A stretch of DNA of 44,806 nucleotides from an uncultured Sutterella sp. (lineage in GTDB: Bacteria > Pseudomonadota > Gammaproteobacteria > Burkholderiales > Burkholderiaceae_F), in assembly GCA_905194315.1 (NCBI GenBank), contig CAJJRX010000015.1, positions 1-44,806 on the forward strand, read 5' to 3'. Numbering within the stretch: position 1 is the stretch's first letter; every line of letters starts with the position of its first letter. The notes beneath the pieces are model-generated. The model made no database searches and was not told the origin of the DNA. It saw only the letters and a program-made list of their open reading frames with translations. Of the stretch, positions 1 through 8,136 are shown one piece after another. The position numbers and the translations under genes were made by a program.

Positions 1-30
1 GGACATTGCCAGGCTCCACATAAAAGAGAA

Positions 31-58
31 CCCCGTTGCCGTAAGGCAACGGGGTTTT
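31..58. terminator. Rho-independent terminator, possibly bidirectional
   Basis: A perfect 10-bp stem (31-40 with 45-54, loop GTAA) is followed by TTTT on the plus strand. On the minus strand it is followed by an AT-rich tract (22-30). It may end a gene that lies before the window, or the minus-strand transcript from the HTH gene at 337-849. Confidence 0.8.
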
Positions 59-252
59 CGTTTATGCGGATTTCGTTAACCGGCATCTTGACTCCTCAAA
101 ACGGATGAGCATTGACCGGCTCAGTGCGCCGCGTCGGATTTTAAGCGTACAACAGGAATTGTCCGCCAGAGCGACAGAACGATACTGACAAGGACCGGAA
201 CGGTACGTAATGCTCTGTGGCGGCCTCAGGAAGGAGACTCAGGGGGAGGGGT

Positions 253-316
253 GCACAGCATGGACTGTGCGCCCTCACAGAGCCTCTGTGCGGGCTTCCC
301 GGACGTCCGGAACCCG
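253..316. other. Cluster of three adjacent inverted repeats
   Basis: Three hairpins follow one another: GCACAG/CTGTGC (253-258 with 265-270), CACAG/CTGTG (276-280 with 286-290), and a longer one centred on the palindrome CCGGACGTCCGG (about 292-316, with a mismatch). None has a T-tract. They lie just after the stop codon of the minus-strand HTH gene, so they could be structure in its 3' UTR. I do not recognise a known RNA family. The remaining DNA between 59 and 336 shows nothing else I can support. Confidence 0.4.
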
Positions 317-336
317 CAGTGAGACTCCGTATCACA

Positions 337-849
337 TCATGGTTCGACCTGAGTCGACTCCTTCTTCTTACGCGGTTTGCGCAGTGTTGCACGCAAACGC
401 TCGATGCGGGTCTTGCTCTTTTTCACATCGAGTTTAATGATACGGCGCACTTTGGCGTCATTCTGTTCAATGCGCTCTTCATCTTCGGAGCTCAAAGAAC
501 GACGGACATCTTTGCCTTCACGGTCAAGGATGCGGATCTGGTCACGCAGCGGTTTTACAAAGAGCTGCAAGCGGCGCAGAGAGCAGGGTTTGCCGGTGTA
601 TTCAATGACCAGCGGCAGGATCTCAACGCAGTTAGGGCATTTCAGGAACAGACCGTAAATGTATTCGCGGTACGGTTCCAGGCGGGAAGAGCGGCTCGTG
701 TGAACAAGATTATCCTCTTCTGAGCCTAGCCAGTTCCAGTAGCGGCGGACAGTTGCACGATGAATATGCATCTGCCGTGCGACGGAACGCTGCGAGCACC
801 CGAGTTCTCTGAGCCTCGCTATTCTTCGTATTTGTTTAAGAGTCAGCAT
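337..849 (-). CDS. IstA-like helix-turn-helix protein without a transposase catalytic domain
   Basis: The protein has 170 residues. Its N-terminus (about residues 5-45) is a helix-turn-helix of the kind seen at the start of IS21-family IstA transposases, with the segment SQRSVARQMHIHRATVRRYW. Residues about 55-100 still resemble the following IstA linker (LEPYREYIYGLF, then SLRRLQLFVKPLR). The DDE catalytic core and an IstB partner are absent, and the tail (about 125-170) is strongly basic and probably helical. The ATG at 849 has a good ribosome site (AAAGGAA, about 6 nt upstream). It stands alone between hairpin-rich DNA and an AT-rich gap. It could be a domesticated transposase fragment acting as a DNA-binding regulator, or the remnant of an insertion sequence; the intact frame and ribosome site favour a working gene. 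No specific function can be assigned. Confidence 0.75.
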   Translation of the reverse strand: MLTLKQIRRIARLRELGCSQRSVARQMHIHRATVRRYWNWLGSEEDNLVHTSRSSRLEPYREYIYGLFLKCPNCVEILPLVIEYTGKPCSLRRLQLFVKPLRDQIRILDREGKDVRRSLSSEDEERIEQNDAKVRRIIKLDVKKSKTRIERLRATLRKPRKKKESTQVEP

Positions 850-1364
850 GGCATTCCTTTCAAGGTTTATCTAAGAACGAGCGGTCCTTGATGCAGGAAG
901 CCCTGAGTAGTAACAATGGGAACGTTTACTAGAAGTACAGGACAAACCCCAGATCGTTCACTACTAGTGTAGTCAATATAATTGTTTATACCTAGTCTTT
1001 GAACGATTTATTTCGTGATATTTTATACATGCATCAAAAACGCTACTACCACAGTCGTTTTAGTCATAGTCTTGTGGCATGTGATGTAAATATTAATGAT
1101 TTGTGTAAACAGTGACCTAATTTGGGTAATTTAAAAATTAATAAGTAAGTGAAGGATCAGTCCAACCGGCACAGTATAGCGGTTTTGTTGACGTCCGTCG
1201 AATTTGTTATATACCTATGGTCGTGCAAACGACTGTTATACAGTTGTTTTCAGGCGCTTATGACTTATCATCCGACGTCGTAAGTTAAAGTGATATTTTT
1301 CAGACATATTTATTACAGTCTGCAGGCGGGGAAGTTTGTTTGGGGGAGACGCAAACAGCGCATG
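850..1364. other. AT-rich intergenic region without a supported gene
   Basis: About 500 bp markedly richer in A+T than the flanking genes, with no convincing open reading frame. It holds a few imperfect dyads (953-1007; and 1227-1235 with 1241-1249) and possible promoter-like hexamers such as TTGACG at 1188-1193 with TATACC at 1210-1215 (plus strand). It probably carries the promoter of the HTH gene on the minus strand, which I could not locate with confidence. The base composition fits foreign or regulatory DNA. Confidence 0.4.
953..1007. repeat. Inverted repeat upstream of the HTH gene
   Basis: ATCGTTCA (953-960) is repeated in inverted form as TGAACGAT (1000-1007), and between them lies the smaller dyad ACTAC-TAGT-GTAGT (960-973). 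It lies about 100-160 bp upstream of the HTH gene start at 849, so an operator for that protein is conceivable. No experimental or family support. Confidence 0.3.
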
Positions 1365-1394
1365 AAAAAAGCCGGTTCAGATACCTGAACCGGC
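1365..1394 (-). terminator. Terminator of tRNA-Asn
   Basis: A perfect 10-bp stem (1371-1380 with 1385-1394). Read on the minus strand it is followed by six T (complement of 1365-1370). It lies 8 bp behind the 3' end of tRNA-Asn. Confidence 0.85.
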
Positions 1395-1402
1395 TTGAAT
1401 TC

Positions 1403-1478
1403 TGGCTCCCCGAGCTGGGCTCGAACCAGCGACCTGCGGATTAACAGTCCGTCGCTCTACCGACTGAGCTATCGGGGA
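1403..1478 (-). tRNA. tRNA-Asn (anticodon GTT)
   Basis: On the minus strand the cloverleaf folds fully: 7-bp acceptor stem TCCCCGA/TCGGGGA, D-arm with GCTC/GAGC, anticodon loop CTGTTAA with GTT, T-arm containing GGTTCGAGCC, discriminator G and an encoded CCA (complement of 1403-1405). Length is 76 nt including CCA. Confidence 0.95.
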
Positions 1479-1553
1479 ATCAAGGATGCTAAGTTTATAT
1501 GGAAAAGAGCAAATCTGCAAGGGGTATTTTTACCCCATCCCAAAAATAAGGGA

Positions 1554-2747
1554 TCAGGCGAGCTCTGCAATCGCGGCGGCAACCCTCTCGACATTACCGC
1601 TGTTAAGGCCGGCGATGCAGATGCGACTGTTGGTGACGGCATAGACGCCTTTTTCCTCACGCAGTGCATTCATCTGCTCGGGCGTAAAGCCGATCAGGGC
1701 AAACATCCCGTTCTGCTCACGCACAAACCCGAGATCAAGACCGCGTGCGGCAGCCGCATCGGCGAGCGCATTACGCATGGCTCTGATGCGCGTACGCATC
1801 GCGTCGACCTCGGCAGTCCAGGCGGCATAGAGTTCGGGGCTGGTCAGAATTTCCGTGACCACATTCGCACCGTGTGCCGGCGGGTTGGAGTATTCCTTGC
1901 GCACGAGGCTCTTGAGAATCGAGAGCACTGCCTCAGCCTCGCCGGGCGTCTGGGTGACAACATGCAGAGCACCGGTGCGTTCACCGTACAGGCCGAAATT
2001 CTTCGAGCACGAGGAGGCTACCATGAAGTTCACCCCTGCGTCAGAGAACAGGCGGATTGCATAGGCATCCTCATCGAGGCCGTTACCGAGCCCCTGATAG
2101 GCGATGTCCATCATCGGCAGCAGGGATTTTTCCTGAACGGTGTTGAGAACGCGCTGCCAGTCTTCCTTGCTGAGGTCGGCACCGGTCGGGTTGTGACAGC
2201 AGGCATGCAACAGCAGCAGCGTATTCGGGGCGAGCCCTTCAATGTACTCGAAGAACGCAGCCCGGTCGATGCTGTGTGTCGCAGCATTGTAGTAGGGGTA
2301 ACGCTGCACCTGAAGCCCTGCATGCTCAAAGAGGCTGATGTGGTTGCCCCAGGTGGGGTTGGAGACAACAGAGGCACTCACGCCGAGGCATTCACGTGCG
2401 AGCAGGGCGGCAAGATGCAGAGCGCCGGTACCGCCGAGCGTCTGAACCGAACAGATGCGCCTGTCAGTGCGGGCGGCGGATTCGCCGAATACCAGATGCT
2501 GCACCGCGTCGCAGAAAAGGGGATTGCCCGACATGGCCGTATAGCCGTGCGTGGTCTGACGGGCGACAAGCCGGGATTCAGCCGTCTCGACCGTGGACTG
2601 CAGGGGCAGCTTTCCCTCTTCGTTGAGATAGACCCCTACGCCGAGATTGACTTTGTCGGAACGGGGATCTTTTTTGTAGAGCTCGTTGAGTCCCAGAATA
2701 GGATCATCAGGCAGAGTCTCGAGTGCAGAAAACAGAGAAGTTGACAT
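1554..2747 (-). CDS. tyrB: Aromatic/aspartate aminotransferase (class I, PLP-dependent)
   Basis: The 397-residue protein has the full set of AspC/TyrB motifs: N186 in HNPTG, D214 and Y217 in MMDIAYQG, the PLP-binding K249 in SSCSKNFGLY and the substrate-carboxylate R375 in the C-terminal SRICIAGL. It transfers an amino group between aspartate, tyrosine or phenylalanine and 2-oxoglutarate in the cytoplasm. The start chosen is the ATG at 2747, preceded by GAGGAAC; a frame extension to 2834 has no ribosome site and no family match. Whether aromatic or acidic substrates dominate cannot be decided from sequence; many betaproteobacteria have one enzyme for both and call it TyrB. It is transcribed alone, divergently from uvrB. 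Confidence 0.9.
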   Translation of the reverse strand: MSTSLFSALETLPDDPILGLNELYKKDPRSDKVNLGVGVYLNEEGKLPLQSTVETAESRLVARQTTHGYTAMSGNPLFCDAVQHLVFGESAARTDRRICSVQTLGGTGALHLAALLARECLGVSASVVSNPTWGNHISLFEHAGLQVQRYPYYNAATHSIDRAAFFEYIEGLAPNTLLLLHACCHNPTGADLSKEDWQRVLNTVQEKSLLPMMDIAYQGLGNGLDEDAYAIRLFSDAGVNFMVASSCSKNFGLYGERTGALHVVTQTPGEAEAVLSILKSLVRKEYSNPPAHGANVVTEILTSPELYAAWTAEVDAMRTRIRAMRNALADAAAARGLDLGFVREQNGMFALIGFTPEQMNALREEKGVYAVTNSRICIAGLNSGNVERVAAAIAELA

Positions 2748-2950
2748 CTGATTGTTCCTCGCTGTAGGAAAAGAGTGTCTATTTAATATAGCGCCGCAGA
2801 GGAGAAAAATTTTTCTCTCAGGCCCGTTTTTCACTTATCTAGGTAGTCAACCTGAGGGAGGCCGGCCGGCATGCAGTGCTTTACGCTCCGGCTTGCGTTA
2901 AACTATTCGTTTGGTCTTTGAAATTTCAGTTGAATTTTCTGGAGAACACT

Positions 2951-4990
2951 GTGTCGACTGTGGTGACTTATCCAAATTCCCCCTTCCGGCTTCATCAGCC
3001 GTTTCCGCCGGCAGGCGATCAGCCCGCGGCGATTGAAAAGCTCTGTGAAGGGCTCGAAGAGGGGCTGATGGCGCAGACCCTGCTGGGGGTGACCGGATCG
3101 GGTAAAACCTATACGATGGCCAATGTGATTGCCCGGGAGGGAGTGCCGGCGCTGATCATGGCACCGAACAAGACGCTCGCGGCTCAGACCTATTCCGAAA
3201 TGCGCGAGTTTTTCCCTGAGAATGCGGTCGAATACTTTGTCTCCTACTACGATTTTTATCAGCCTGAGGCGTATGTGCCGGCCCGCGATCTCTTTATTGA
3301 GAAGGATGCGGCTGTCAACGAACACATCGAACAGATGCGCCTTGCCGCCACGAAGTCGATTCTTGAACGTCGCGACACCATTATTGTCGCCACCGTGTCG
3401 GCAATTTACGGTATCGGCAAACCCGAGAGCTACACGGAGATGCGCTGCATTGTGCGCGAAGGTGACCGCCGCACCCAGCAGGATCTGATCGCGCAGCTCG
3501 TGCGCATGCAGTACAAGCGGACCGATACGGAGTTTATTCGCGGCACGTTCCGTGTGCGCGGCGATACGATTGATGTGTTCCCGGCCGAACATGCCGAGAG
3601 CGCAGTGCGTATTGAGCTTTTTGACGACGAGATCGATGCCATTCTGCTTTTTGACCCGCTCACCGGTCGCGTGCAGCAGAAAATCACCCGCTTTGTGGTG
3701 TATCCGGCGAGTCACTATGTGACGCCGCGTGACGAGATTGTCCGCGCCATGAAGAGTATCAAGATCGAGCTTGCCGAACGTCTCAAGGAGCTCTACGACG
3801 AGGGCCGCATGGTCGAAGCGCAGCGTCTGCAGCAGCGCACCCAGTTTGACCTTGAGATGCTCGATCAGGTGGGTTTCTGCAAGGGTATTGAAAACTACTC
3901 CCGGCATCTGACCGGACTCGCCCCCGGCGAAGCGCCGCCCTGCCTGATTGACTATCTTCCCGCGGACTGTCTGATGTTCTTTGACGAGAGCCATGTGATG
4001 ATCGGGCAGCTTGGCGGGATGTACCGCGGTGACCGTGCCCGCAAGGAGACACTGGTTAATTACGGCTTCCGGCTCCCGAGTGCACTGGATAACCGGCCGC
4101 TGCGCTTTGATGAGTTCGAGCGCAAGATGCGCCGCTCGGTGTTCGTTTCGGCCACCCCGGCAAACTACGAACTTGAGAAAAGCCACAACGAAGTGGTCGA
4201 GCAGGTTGTGCGTCCGACCGGTCTGGTGGACCCGAAGGTCGAGGTCCGGCCCGCCACTACTCAGGTGGACGATCTGCTCAGCGAAATCACCGAGGTTACC
4301 GCACGCGGAGAACGCGTTCTGGTGACCACACTCACAAAGCGCATGGCGGAGGATCTGACGGACTTTCTGAATGAGCACGGCGTCAGGGTACGTTATCTGC
4401 ATTCGGATATTGATACGGTTGAACGTGTGGAAATCATCCGTGATCTGCGCCAGGGGGTCTTTGATGTGCTCGTCGGGATTAACCTTCTGCGTGAGGGGCT
4501 TGATATCCCGGAAGTGTCACTTGTGGCGATTCTTGATGCGGACAAGGAAGGGTTCCTGCGTAGTGAGCGCTCGCTTATTCAGACGATCGGCCGCGCTGCA
4601 CGAAACCTCAACGGCCGTGCCATTCTTTATGCCGACCGGATGACCGACTCGATGAAGAGCGCCCTCACAGAAACCGAACGTCGCCGTAAGAAGCAGGAGG
4701 CTTATAACCTCGAGCACGGGATCACCCCCAGAGGCATCAAGAAGGAGATCCGGGAAATTATCGACGGTGTTTATCGCGGCGAGGATGTCAAGCCCGAGAC
4801 AAACTCGGGTTCAGCTGCCGGTGAAACCTCCGGCTGGATGGAGGAAAAGGCGCTCGCCAAACATCTCAAGGAGCTTGAGGCGAAGATGATGGAGCACGCC
4901 AAAAATCTCGACTTCGAGAAGGCCGCAAAGATCCGCGAAGAGCTTATGGCGCTACGTGAGAGAGCGTTTGGGGCCTCTCCAAAAGCTTAA
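2951..4990 (+). CDS. uvrB: UvrABC system protein B
   Basis: UvrB is the helicase-like damage-verification subunit of nucleotide excision repair; it is loaded by UvrA and recruits UvrC. The 679-residue product (E. coli about 673) carries Walker A GVTGSGKT (46-53), the damage-clamping beta-hairpin region YYDFYQPEAYVP, the DEAD-like FFDESH, motif SATPANYE, motif VI with QTIGRAARN, and the C-terminal UVR helix pair (AKHLKELEAKMMEHAKNLDF) that binds UvrC. The GTG at 2951 is taken as start because GGAGA lies 5 nt before it and the N-terminus then aligns with the family; the open frame continues 25 codons further upstream without support. Divergent from the aminotransferase. Confidence 0.97.
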   Translation: MSTVVTYPNSPFRLHQPFPPAGDQPAAIEKLCEGLEEGLMAQTLLGVTGSGKTYTMANVIAREGVPALIMAPNKTLAAQTYSEMREFFPENAVEYFVSYYDFYQPEAYVPARDLFIEKDAAVNEHIEQMRLAATKSILERRDTIIVATVSAIYGIGKPESYTEMRCIVREGDRRTQQDLIAQLVRMQYKRTDTEFIRGTFRVRGDTIDVFPAEHAESAVRIELFDDEIDAILLFDPLTGRVQQKITRFVVYPASHYVTPRDEIVRAMKSIKIELAERLKELYDEGRMVEAQRLQQRTQFDLEMLDQVGFCKGIENYSRHLTGLAPGEAPPCLIDYLPADCLMFFDESHVMIGQLGGMYRGDRARKETLVNYGFRLPSALDNRPLRFDEFERKMRRSVFVSATPANYELEKSHNEVVEQVVRPTGLVDPKVEVRPATTQVDDLLSEITEVTARGERVLVTTLTKRMAEDLTDFLNEHGVRVRYLHSDIDTVERVEIIRDLRQGVFDVLVGINLLREGLDIPEVSLVAILDADKEGFLRSERSLIQTIGRAARNLNGRAILYADRMTDSMKSALTETERRRKKQEAYNLEHGITPRGIKKEIREIIDGVYRGEDVKPETNSGSAAGETSGWMEEKALAKHLKELEAKMMEHAKNLDFEKAAKIREELMALRERAFGASPKA

Positions 4991-5136
4991 TGATCCTGTA
5001 GAATTAGCGCTTGTACTATGGGTCTAACTACAAAAAACTCTATGCAATTGAAACGCACTAGAGTACGATATTAGGCAACTGAGCAAGGTCATCAGATGAC
5101 TTCGCGTGTCACTCTAAGCTCGAAACGGAAACTAAA

Positions 5137-5649
5137 GTGATTCATATTTTATTTGTGTGCACAGGCAACATCTGCCGCAGTCCTACTGCCGAGGCGATCT
5201 TCCATAAGATGGTGCTGGAGGCCGGACTCGAGGACGTGATTACCTCGGACAGCGCCGGGACCAGTGACCATCATGTGGGACAGCAGCCTGACGTCCGTGC
5301 ACAGCTGACGTGCCGGAAACGCGGCTATAACATTGCTGATCATCATGCCCGGCAGATTACGGCCGAGGATTTTGCCAAATCGGACCTCATTCTGGTGATG
5401 GACTGGGAGAATCTGGCCGAACTCCAGCAGAAGGCTCCCCTGCAGTACAAACACAAAATTCATCTGCTGATGCGTTATGCCAACGATAACGATGAGGCGG
5501 TGGTTCCCGATCCGTACTACGGTCTCAACGAGGGCTTCAATCTGATGTTCCAGCTCTGTACCGATGCCTGCAGCGGTCTGCTTCAGACGATCGAAAGAAA
5601 GGCCCGCAAAATGCAGGCCGACAAGCGCACAGTTGTGCAGGTCCAGTAA
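5137..5649 (+). CDS. Low-molecular-weight protein-tyrosine phosphatase
   Basis: A 170-residue cytoplasmic phosphatase. It starts with the P-loop signature VCTGNICRS, with nucleophile C8 and R14, and has the general-acid aspartate D125 in VPDPYYG. The family dephosphorylates phosphotyrosine, in bacteria often on tyrosine autokinases of polysaccharide export, and is also related to ArsC. No kinase or polysaccharide gene is adjacent, so the substrate is unknown. In betaproteobacteria a phosphatase of this family commonly lies just before iscR, as here. The start is GTG at 5137 with GGAA 6 nt upstream. It is slightly longer at the C-terminus (basic tail) than typical 150-residue members. Confidence 0.92.
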   Translation: MIHILFVCTGNICRSPTAEAIFHKMVLEAGLEDVITSDSAGTSDHHVGQQPDVRAQLTCRKRGYNIADHHARQITAEDFAKSDLILVMDWENLAELQQKAPLQYKHKIHLLMRYANDNDEAVVPDPYYGLNEGFNLMFQLCTDACSGLLQTIERKARKMQADKRTVVQVQ

Positions 5650-5681
5650 TCAGCCGGCACAGCCTGAAAGAGACAAAAGTG

Positions 5682-5714
5682 AAAGGTCACGTCCGCAGTG
5701 CGGATGTGACCTTT
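5682..5714 (+). terminator. Probable terminator behind the phosphatase gene
   Basis: A 15-bp stem with one G-T pair (5682-5696 with 5700-5714, loop AGT) lies 32 bp after the stop codon. The stem ends in TTT followed by CTC, so the T-tract is short and termination may be partial. Confidence 0.6.
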
Positions 5715-5849
5715 CTCGTCGCCTGTCCGAGCGCGCATTTGCGCTTCTCCTTCCTTTTTTCCTATTCCTTCCGGCCCCGGTGCGGCACTCCTTAAAACGG
5801 GTAGGTGCCTTGAATGTACTCCTTCAAAAGGCTTAACTAAAAATCCGAC

Positions 5850-5876
5850 TTGATTGTCCGTGTTTTTCTGTATAAT
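5850..5876 (+). promoter_or_regulatory. Promoter of the isc operon
   Basis: A perfect -10 box TATAAT (5871-5876) has TTGATT (5850-5855) upstream with a short 15-bp spacer; GACTTG at 5847-5852 would give 18 bp. The start of transcription would be near 5883, about 40 nt before the iscR start codon. Confidence 0.75.
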
Positions 5877-5899
5877 ATCCGACAAAAGAAATCGGGAAT
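5875..5899 (+). promoter_or_regulatory. Probable IscR operator overlapping the -10 box
   Basis: The 25-bp stretch is an imperfect dyad of the form ATNNCCGA-N9-TCGGNNAT. Length, symmetry and base pattern resemble the type 1 sites bound by [2Fe-2S]-IscR before iscR in other proteobacteria (from memory of the family). It overlaps the end of TATAAT and the expected transcription start, where a bound repressor would block RNA polymerase. This fits autoregulation of iscR. Confidence 0.6.
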
Positions 5900-5922
5900 T
5901 CTCTTGTCTTGAGGAGTGAACA

Positions 5923-6402
5923 TTGAGACTCACAACTAAAGCCAGATTTGCTGTTACTGCTATTTTGGATATTGCGCTGTACAGCAATGGAAATCCAGTA
6001 CCGCTCACACATATTTCTGCCCGCCAGAAGATTACGGTTGCCTACCTTGAGCAGATTTTCTGCAAGCTGCGCCGTGCGGAAATTGTCTACAGTATGCGCG
6101 GTCCGGGCGGCGGGTACTACCTGCCTGAAGATCCCGAAAAAATCACGATTGGGAGCATTATCGAGGCCGTCGAGGAAAACATTGACGCCCGTCAGTGCCG
6201 CGGTGACGGCTCCTGCAACGGCGATGCCGCCTGCCTGACGCACCACCTCTGGGAACGTCTCAACGAAGTGACAAAGAATTTCCTGGACGGGGTGACGGTT
6301 GCCGACATGATCAAGGATCATAAGGACGCTGAAAGCCCGGTGGCTCGCGAGCATCTGAGCTATGTTCCCGTCGAACTGCTCAAGAAGAAAAGAATAATCT
6401 AA
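5923..6402 (+). CDS. iscR: Iron-sulfur cluster regulator IscR
   Basis: Rrf2-family transcription factor of 159 residues with an N-terminal winged helix (about 1-65) and the cluster ligands C92, C98, C104 and H107, at the same positions as in E. coli IscR. It senses the cell's [2Fe-2S] supply and, when loaded, represses its own operon. Translation starts at TTG 5923 with the strong site GAGGAG 6 nt before it; no in-frame ATG stands near. It is the first gene of iscRSUA-hscBA-fdx-iscX. The rare start codon may keep its level low relative to the downstream enzymes. Confidence 0.96.
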   Translation: MRLTTKARFAVTAILDIALYSNGNPVPLTHISARQKITVAYLEQIFCKLRRAEIVYSMRGPGGGYYLPEDPEKITIGSIIEAVEENIDARQCRGDGSCNGDAACLTHHLWERLNEVTKNFLDGVTVADMIKDHKDAESPVAREHLSYVPVELLKKKRII

Positions 6403-6420
6403 CGTTCCAGCGTTGACATT

Positions 6421-6461
6421 AACCCCACAGCTCGGGTTTAGCGACACACCGATCTGTGTCG
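6421..6461 (+). other. Two hairpins between iscR and iscS
   Basis: AACCC/GGGTT (6421-6425 with 6434-6438) is followed by the perfect 7-bp stem CGACACA/TGTGTCG (6442-6448 with 6455-6461). There is no T-tract, so they are not terminators. In E. coli the iscR-iscS gap also forms RNA structure that protects the iscR part of the mRNA during small-RNA control; a similar processing or stability role is possible here. Confidence 0.45.
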
Positions 6462-6480
6462 ACAGCAAAAAGGAAATAGT

Positions 6481-7692
6481 ATGAAGTTGCCAATTTATCT
6501 TGATTACTCTGCTACAACGCCGTGTGATCCCCGCGTGATTGAAAAGATGGTTGTCTACCTTGGCGACAAGTTCGGCAACCCCGCCTCTCACAGTCACTCC
6601 TACGGTTGGGAGGCCGAGAAGGCTGTGGATGAGGCCCGCTATCAGGTGGCTCAGTACATCGGTGCCGATCCGCGTGAAATCGTCTGGACGAGCGGCGCTA
6701 CCGAAGCAGATAATCTGGCAATCAAAGGGGCTGCACATTTCTACAAGGACAAGGGCCGTCACCTGATCACGGTGAAGACTGAACACAAGGCGGTGCTCGA
6801 CACGATGCGCCACCTCGAAGGGGAAGGCTATGAAGTGACCTACCTCGATGTTCAGGAAAACGGTCTGATTGATATGGAAGCGCTGCGTGCCGCCATCCGT
6901 CCTGACACCATCCTCATCTCTGTGATGGCTGTGAACAATGAAATCGGCGTGATTCAGGATCTTGCCGCCATCGGCAAGCTCTGCCGTGAAAACGGCATCG
7001 TGTTCCACTGCGACGCGACGCAGGCGCCCGGTCATATGGAAATCAATGTTGACGAGTACAACATTGACCTGATGAGTCTGTCGGGCCACAAGGTCTACGG
7101 TCCCAAGGGTGTCGGTGCGCTCTATGTGCGCCGCAAGCCCCGCATCCGTCTGGAATGCCAGATGCACGGCGGCGGCCATGAACGCGGTATGCGCTCGGGC
7201 ACTCTGCCGACGCATCAGATCGTGGGTATGGGCGAAGCCTACCGTCTGGCCAAAGAGGAATTTGCTACTGAAGTTCCCCGTATCCGTGCCCTGCGTGACC
7301 GTCTCTGGGACGGCATCCGCAACAATATTCCCGAGGTTTACCTCAATGGTGACTGGGAACACCGTTCCCCGCACAACCTCAACGTGAGTTTTGCCTTTAT
7401 TGAAGGCGAAAGTCTGATGATGGCATTGAAGGAAATCGCGGTTTCCTCCGGTTCCGCCTGCACCTCAGCTTCGCTGGAACCCTCTTATGTCTTGCGCGCA
7501 CTGGGCCGGGATGATGAACTCGCCCACAGCTCAATCCGCTTTACTCTGGGTCGCTTTACAACAGAAGAGGAAATCGATTATGTTGTGAACCTTCTCAAGG
7601 AAAAGGTTGAAAAGCTGCGTGAAATGAGCCCTCTCTGGGAAATGCATCAGAAGGGTATTGACCTCAGTACTATCCAGTGGTCTGCCCACTAA
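6481..7692 (+). CDS. iscS: Cysteine desulfurase IscS
   Basis: PLP-dependent enzyme that takes sulfur from cysteine and passes it as persulfide to IscU and other acceptors. The 403-residue product has the PLP lysine K204 in SGHKVYGPKG, the catalytic loop cysteine C327 in SSGSACTSAS, and the C-terminal region that docks IscU. The ATG has GGAAA shortly upstream. Length and all motifs match group I NifS-like IscS (404 in E. coli). The spacing in the operon is 78 bp after iscR and 57 bp before iscU. Confidence 0.98.
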   Translation: MKLPIYLDYSATTPCDPRVIEKMVVYLGDKFGNPASHSHSYGWEAEKAVDEARYQVAQYIGADPREIVWTSGATEADNLAIKGAAHFYKDKGRHLITVKTEHKAVLDTMRHLEGEGYEVTYLDVQENGLIDMEALRAAIRPDTILISVMAVNNEIGVIQDLAAIGKLCRENGIVFHCDATQAPGHMEINVDEYNIDLMSLSGHKVYGPKGVGALYVRRKPRIRLECQMHGGGHERGMRSGTLPTHQIVGMGEAYRLAKEEFATEVPRIRALRDRLWDGIRNNIPEVYLNGDWEHRSPHNLNVSFAFIEGESLMMALKEIAVSSGSACTSASLEPSYVLRALGRDDELAHSSIRFTLGRFTTEEEIDYVVNLLKEKVEKLREMSPLWEMHQKGIDLSTIQWSAH

Positions 7693-7749
7693 TTACTACA
7701 TTGCAGGTCAGACGGGGTCTCACCGCGTCTGACCTCAGGAGATGACATC

Positions 7750-8133
7750 ATGGCCTATAGTGAAAAACTGATTGATCATTATGAAAACCCCCGCAACGTG
7801 GGTACCCTGGATGAGAATGCCGAGAACGTCGGTACGGGTATGGTCGGTGCACCGGCCTGCGGCGACGTGATGCGTCTGCAGATTCAGGTCAACGACAAGG
7901 GTGTGATTGAAGACGCCAAGTTCAAGACCTACGGCTGCGGTTCCGCCATCGCCTCCTCCTCGCTCGTGACCGCCTGGGTCAAGGGTAAGACGCTGCAGGA
8001 GGCCGAACAGCTCACCAATGCGGAAATCGCCAAGGAGCTCGCTCTGCCGCCGGTGAAGATTCACTGCTCGATTCTGGCCGAAGACGCCATCAAGGCTGCG
8101 ATTAACGATTACCGTCAGAAGCAAGGAAAATAA
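7750..8133 (+). CDS. iscU: Iron-sulfur cluster scaffold IscU
   Basis: The 127-residue scaffold on which [2Fe-2S] clusters are assembled from IscS sulfur. It keeps the ligands C37, D39, C63, H105 and C106 and the HscA recognition motif LPPVK (99-103), so hand-over to the HscBA chaperones encoded downstream is expected. Preceded by an AGGAGAT ribosome site; stops 3 bp before iscA, so translation is probably coupled. Confidence 0.98.
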   Translation: MAYSEKLIDHYENPRNVGTLDENAENVGTGMVGAPACGDVMRLQIQVNDKGVIEDAKFKTYGCGSAIASSSLVTAWVKGKTLQEAEQLTNAEIAKELALPPVKIHCSILAEDAIKAAINDYRQKQGK

Positions 8134-8136
8134 GTC

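Noticed and set aside
217..723. Plus-strand open frame of 168 codons overlapping the HTH gene
   Set aside because: It is antisense to the minus-strand gene, has no family likeness and no suitable ribosome site; the minus-strand protein has a clear HTH.
1227..1250. Hairpin AAACGACTG/CAGTTGTTT as a terminator of a small RNA
   Set aside because: The T residues are part of the stem, there is a G-T pair, and the upstream promoter hexamers are weak; evidence too thin.
5041..5080. Promoter for the phosphatase gene (TTGAAA 5048-5053, TATTAG 5069-5074)
   Set aside because: The spacer is only 15 bp and the -10 is poor, so it is not listed as a feature.
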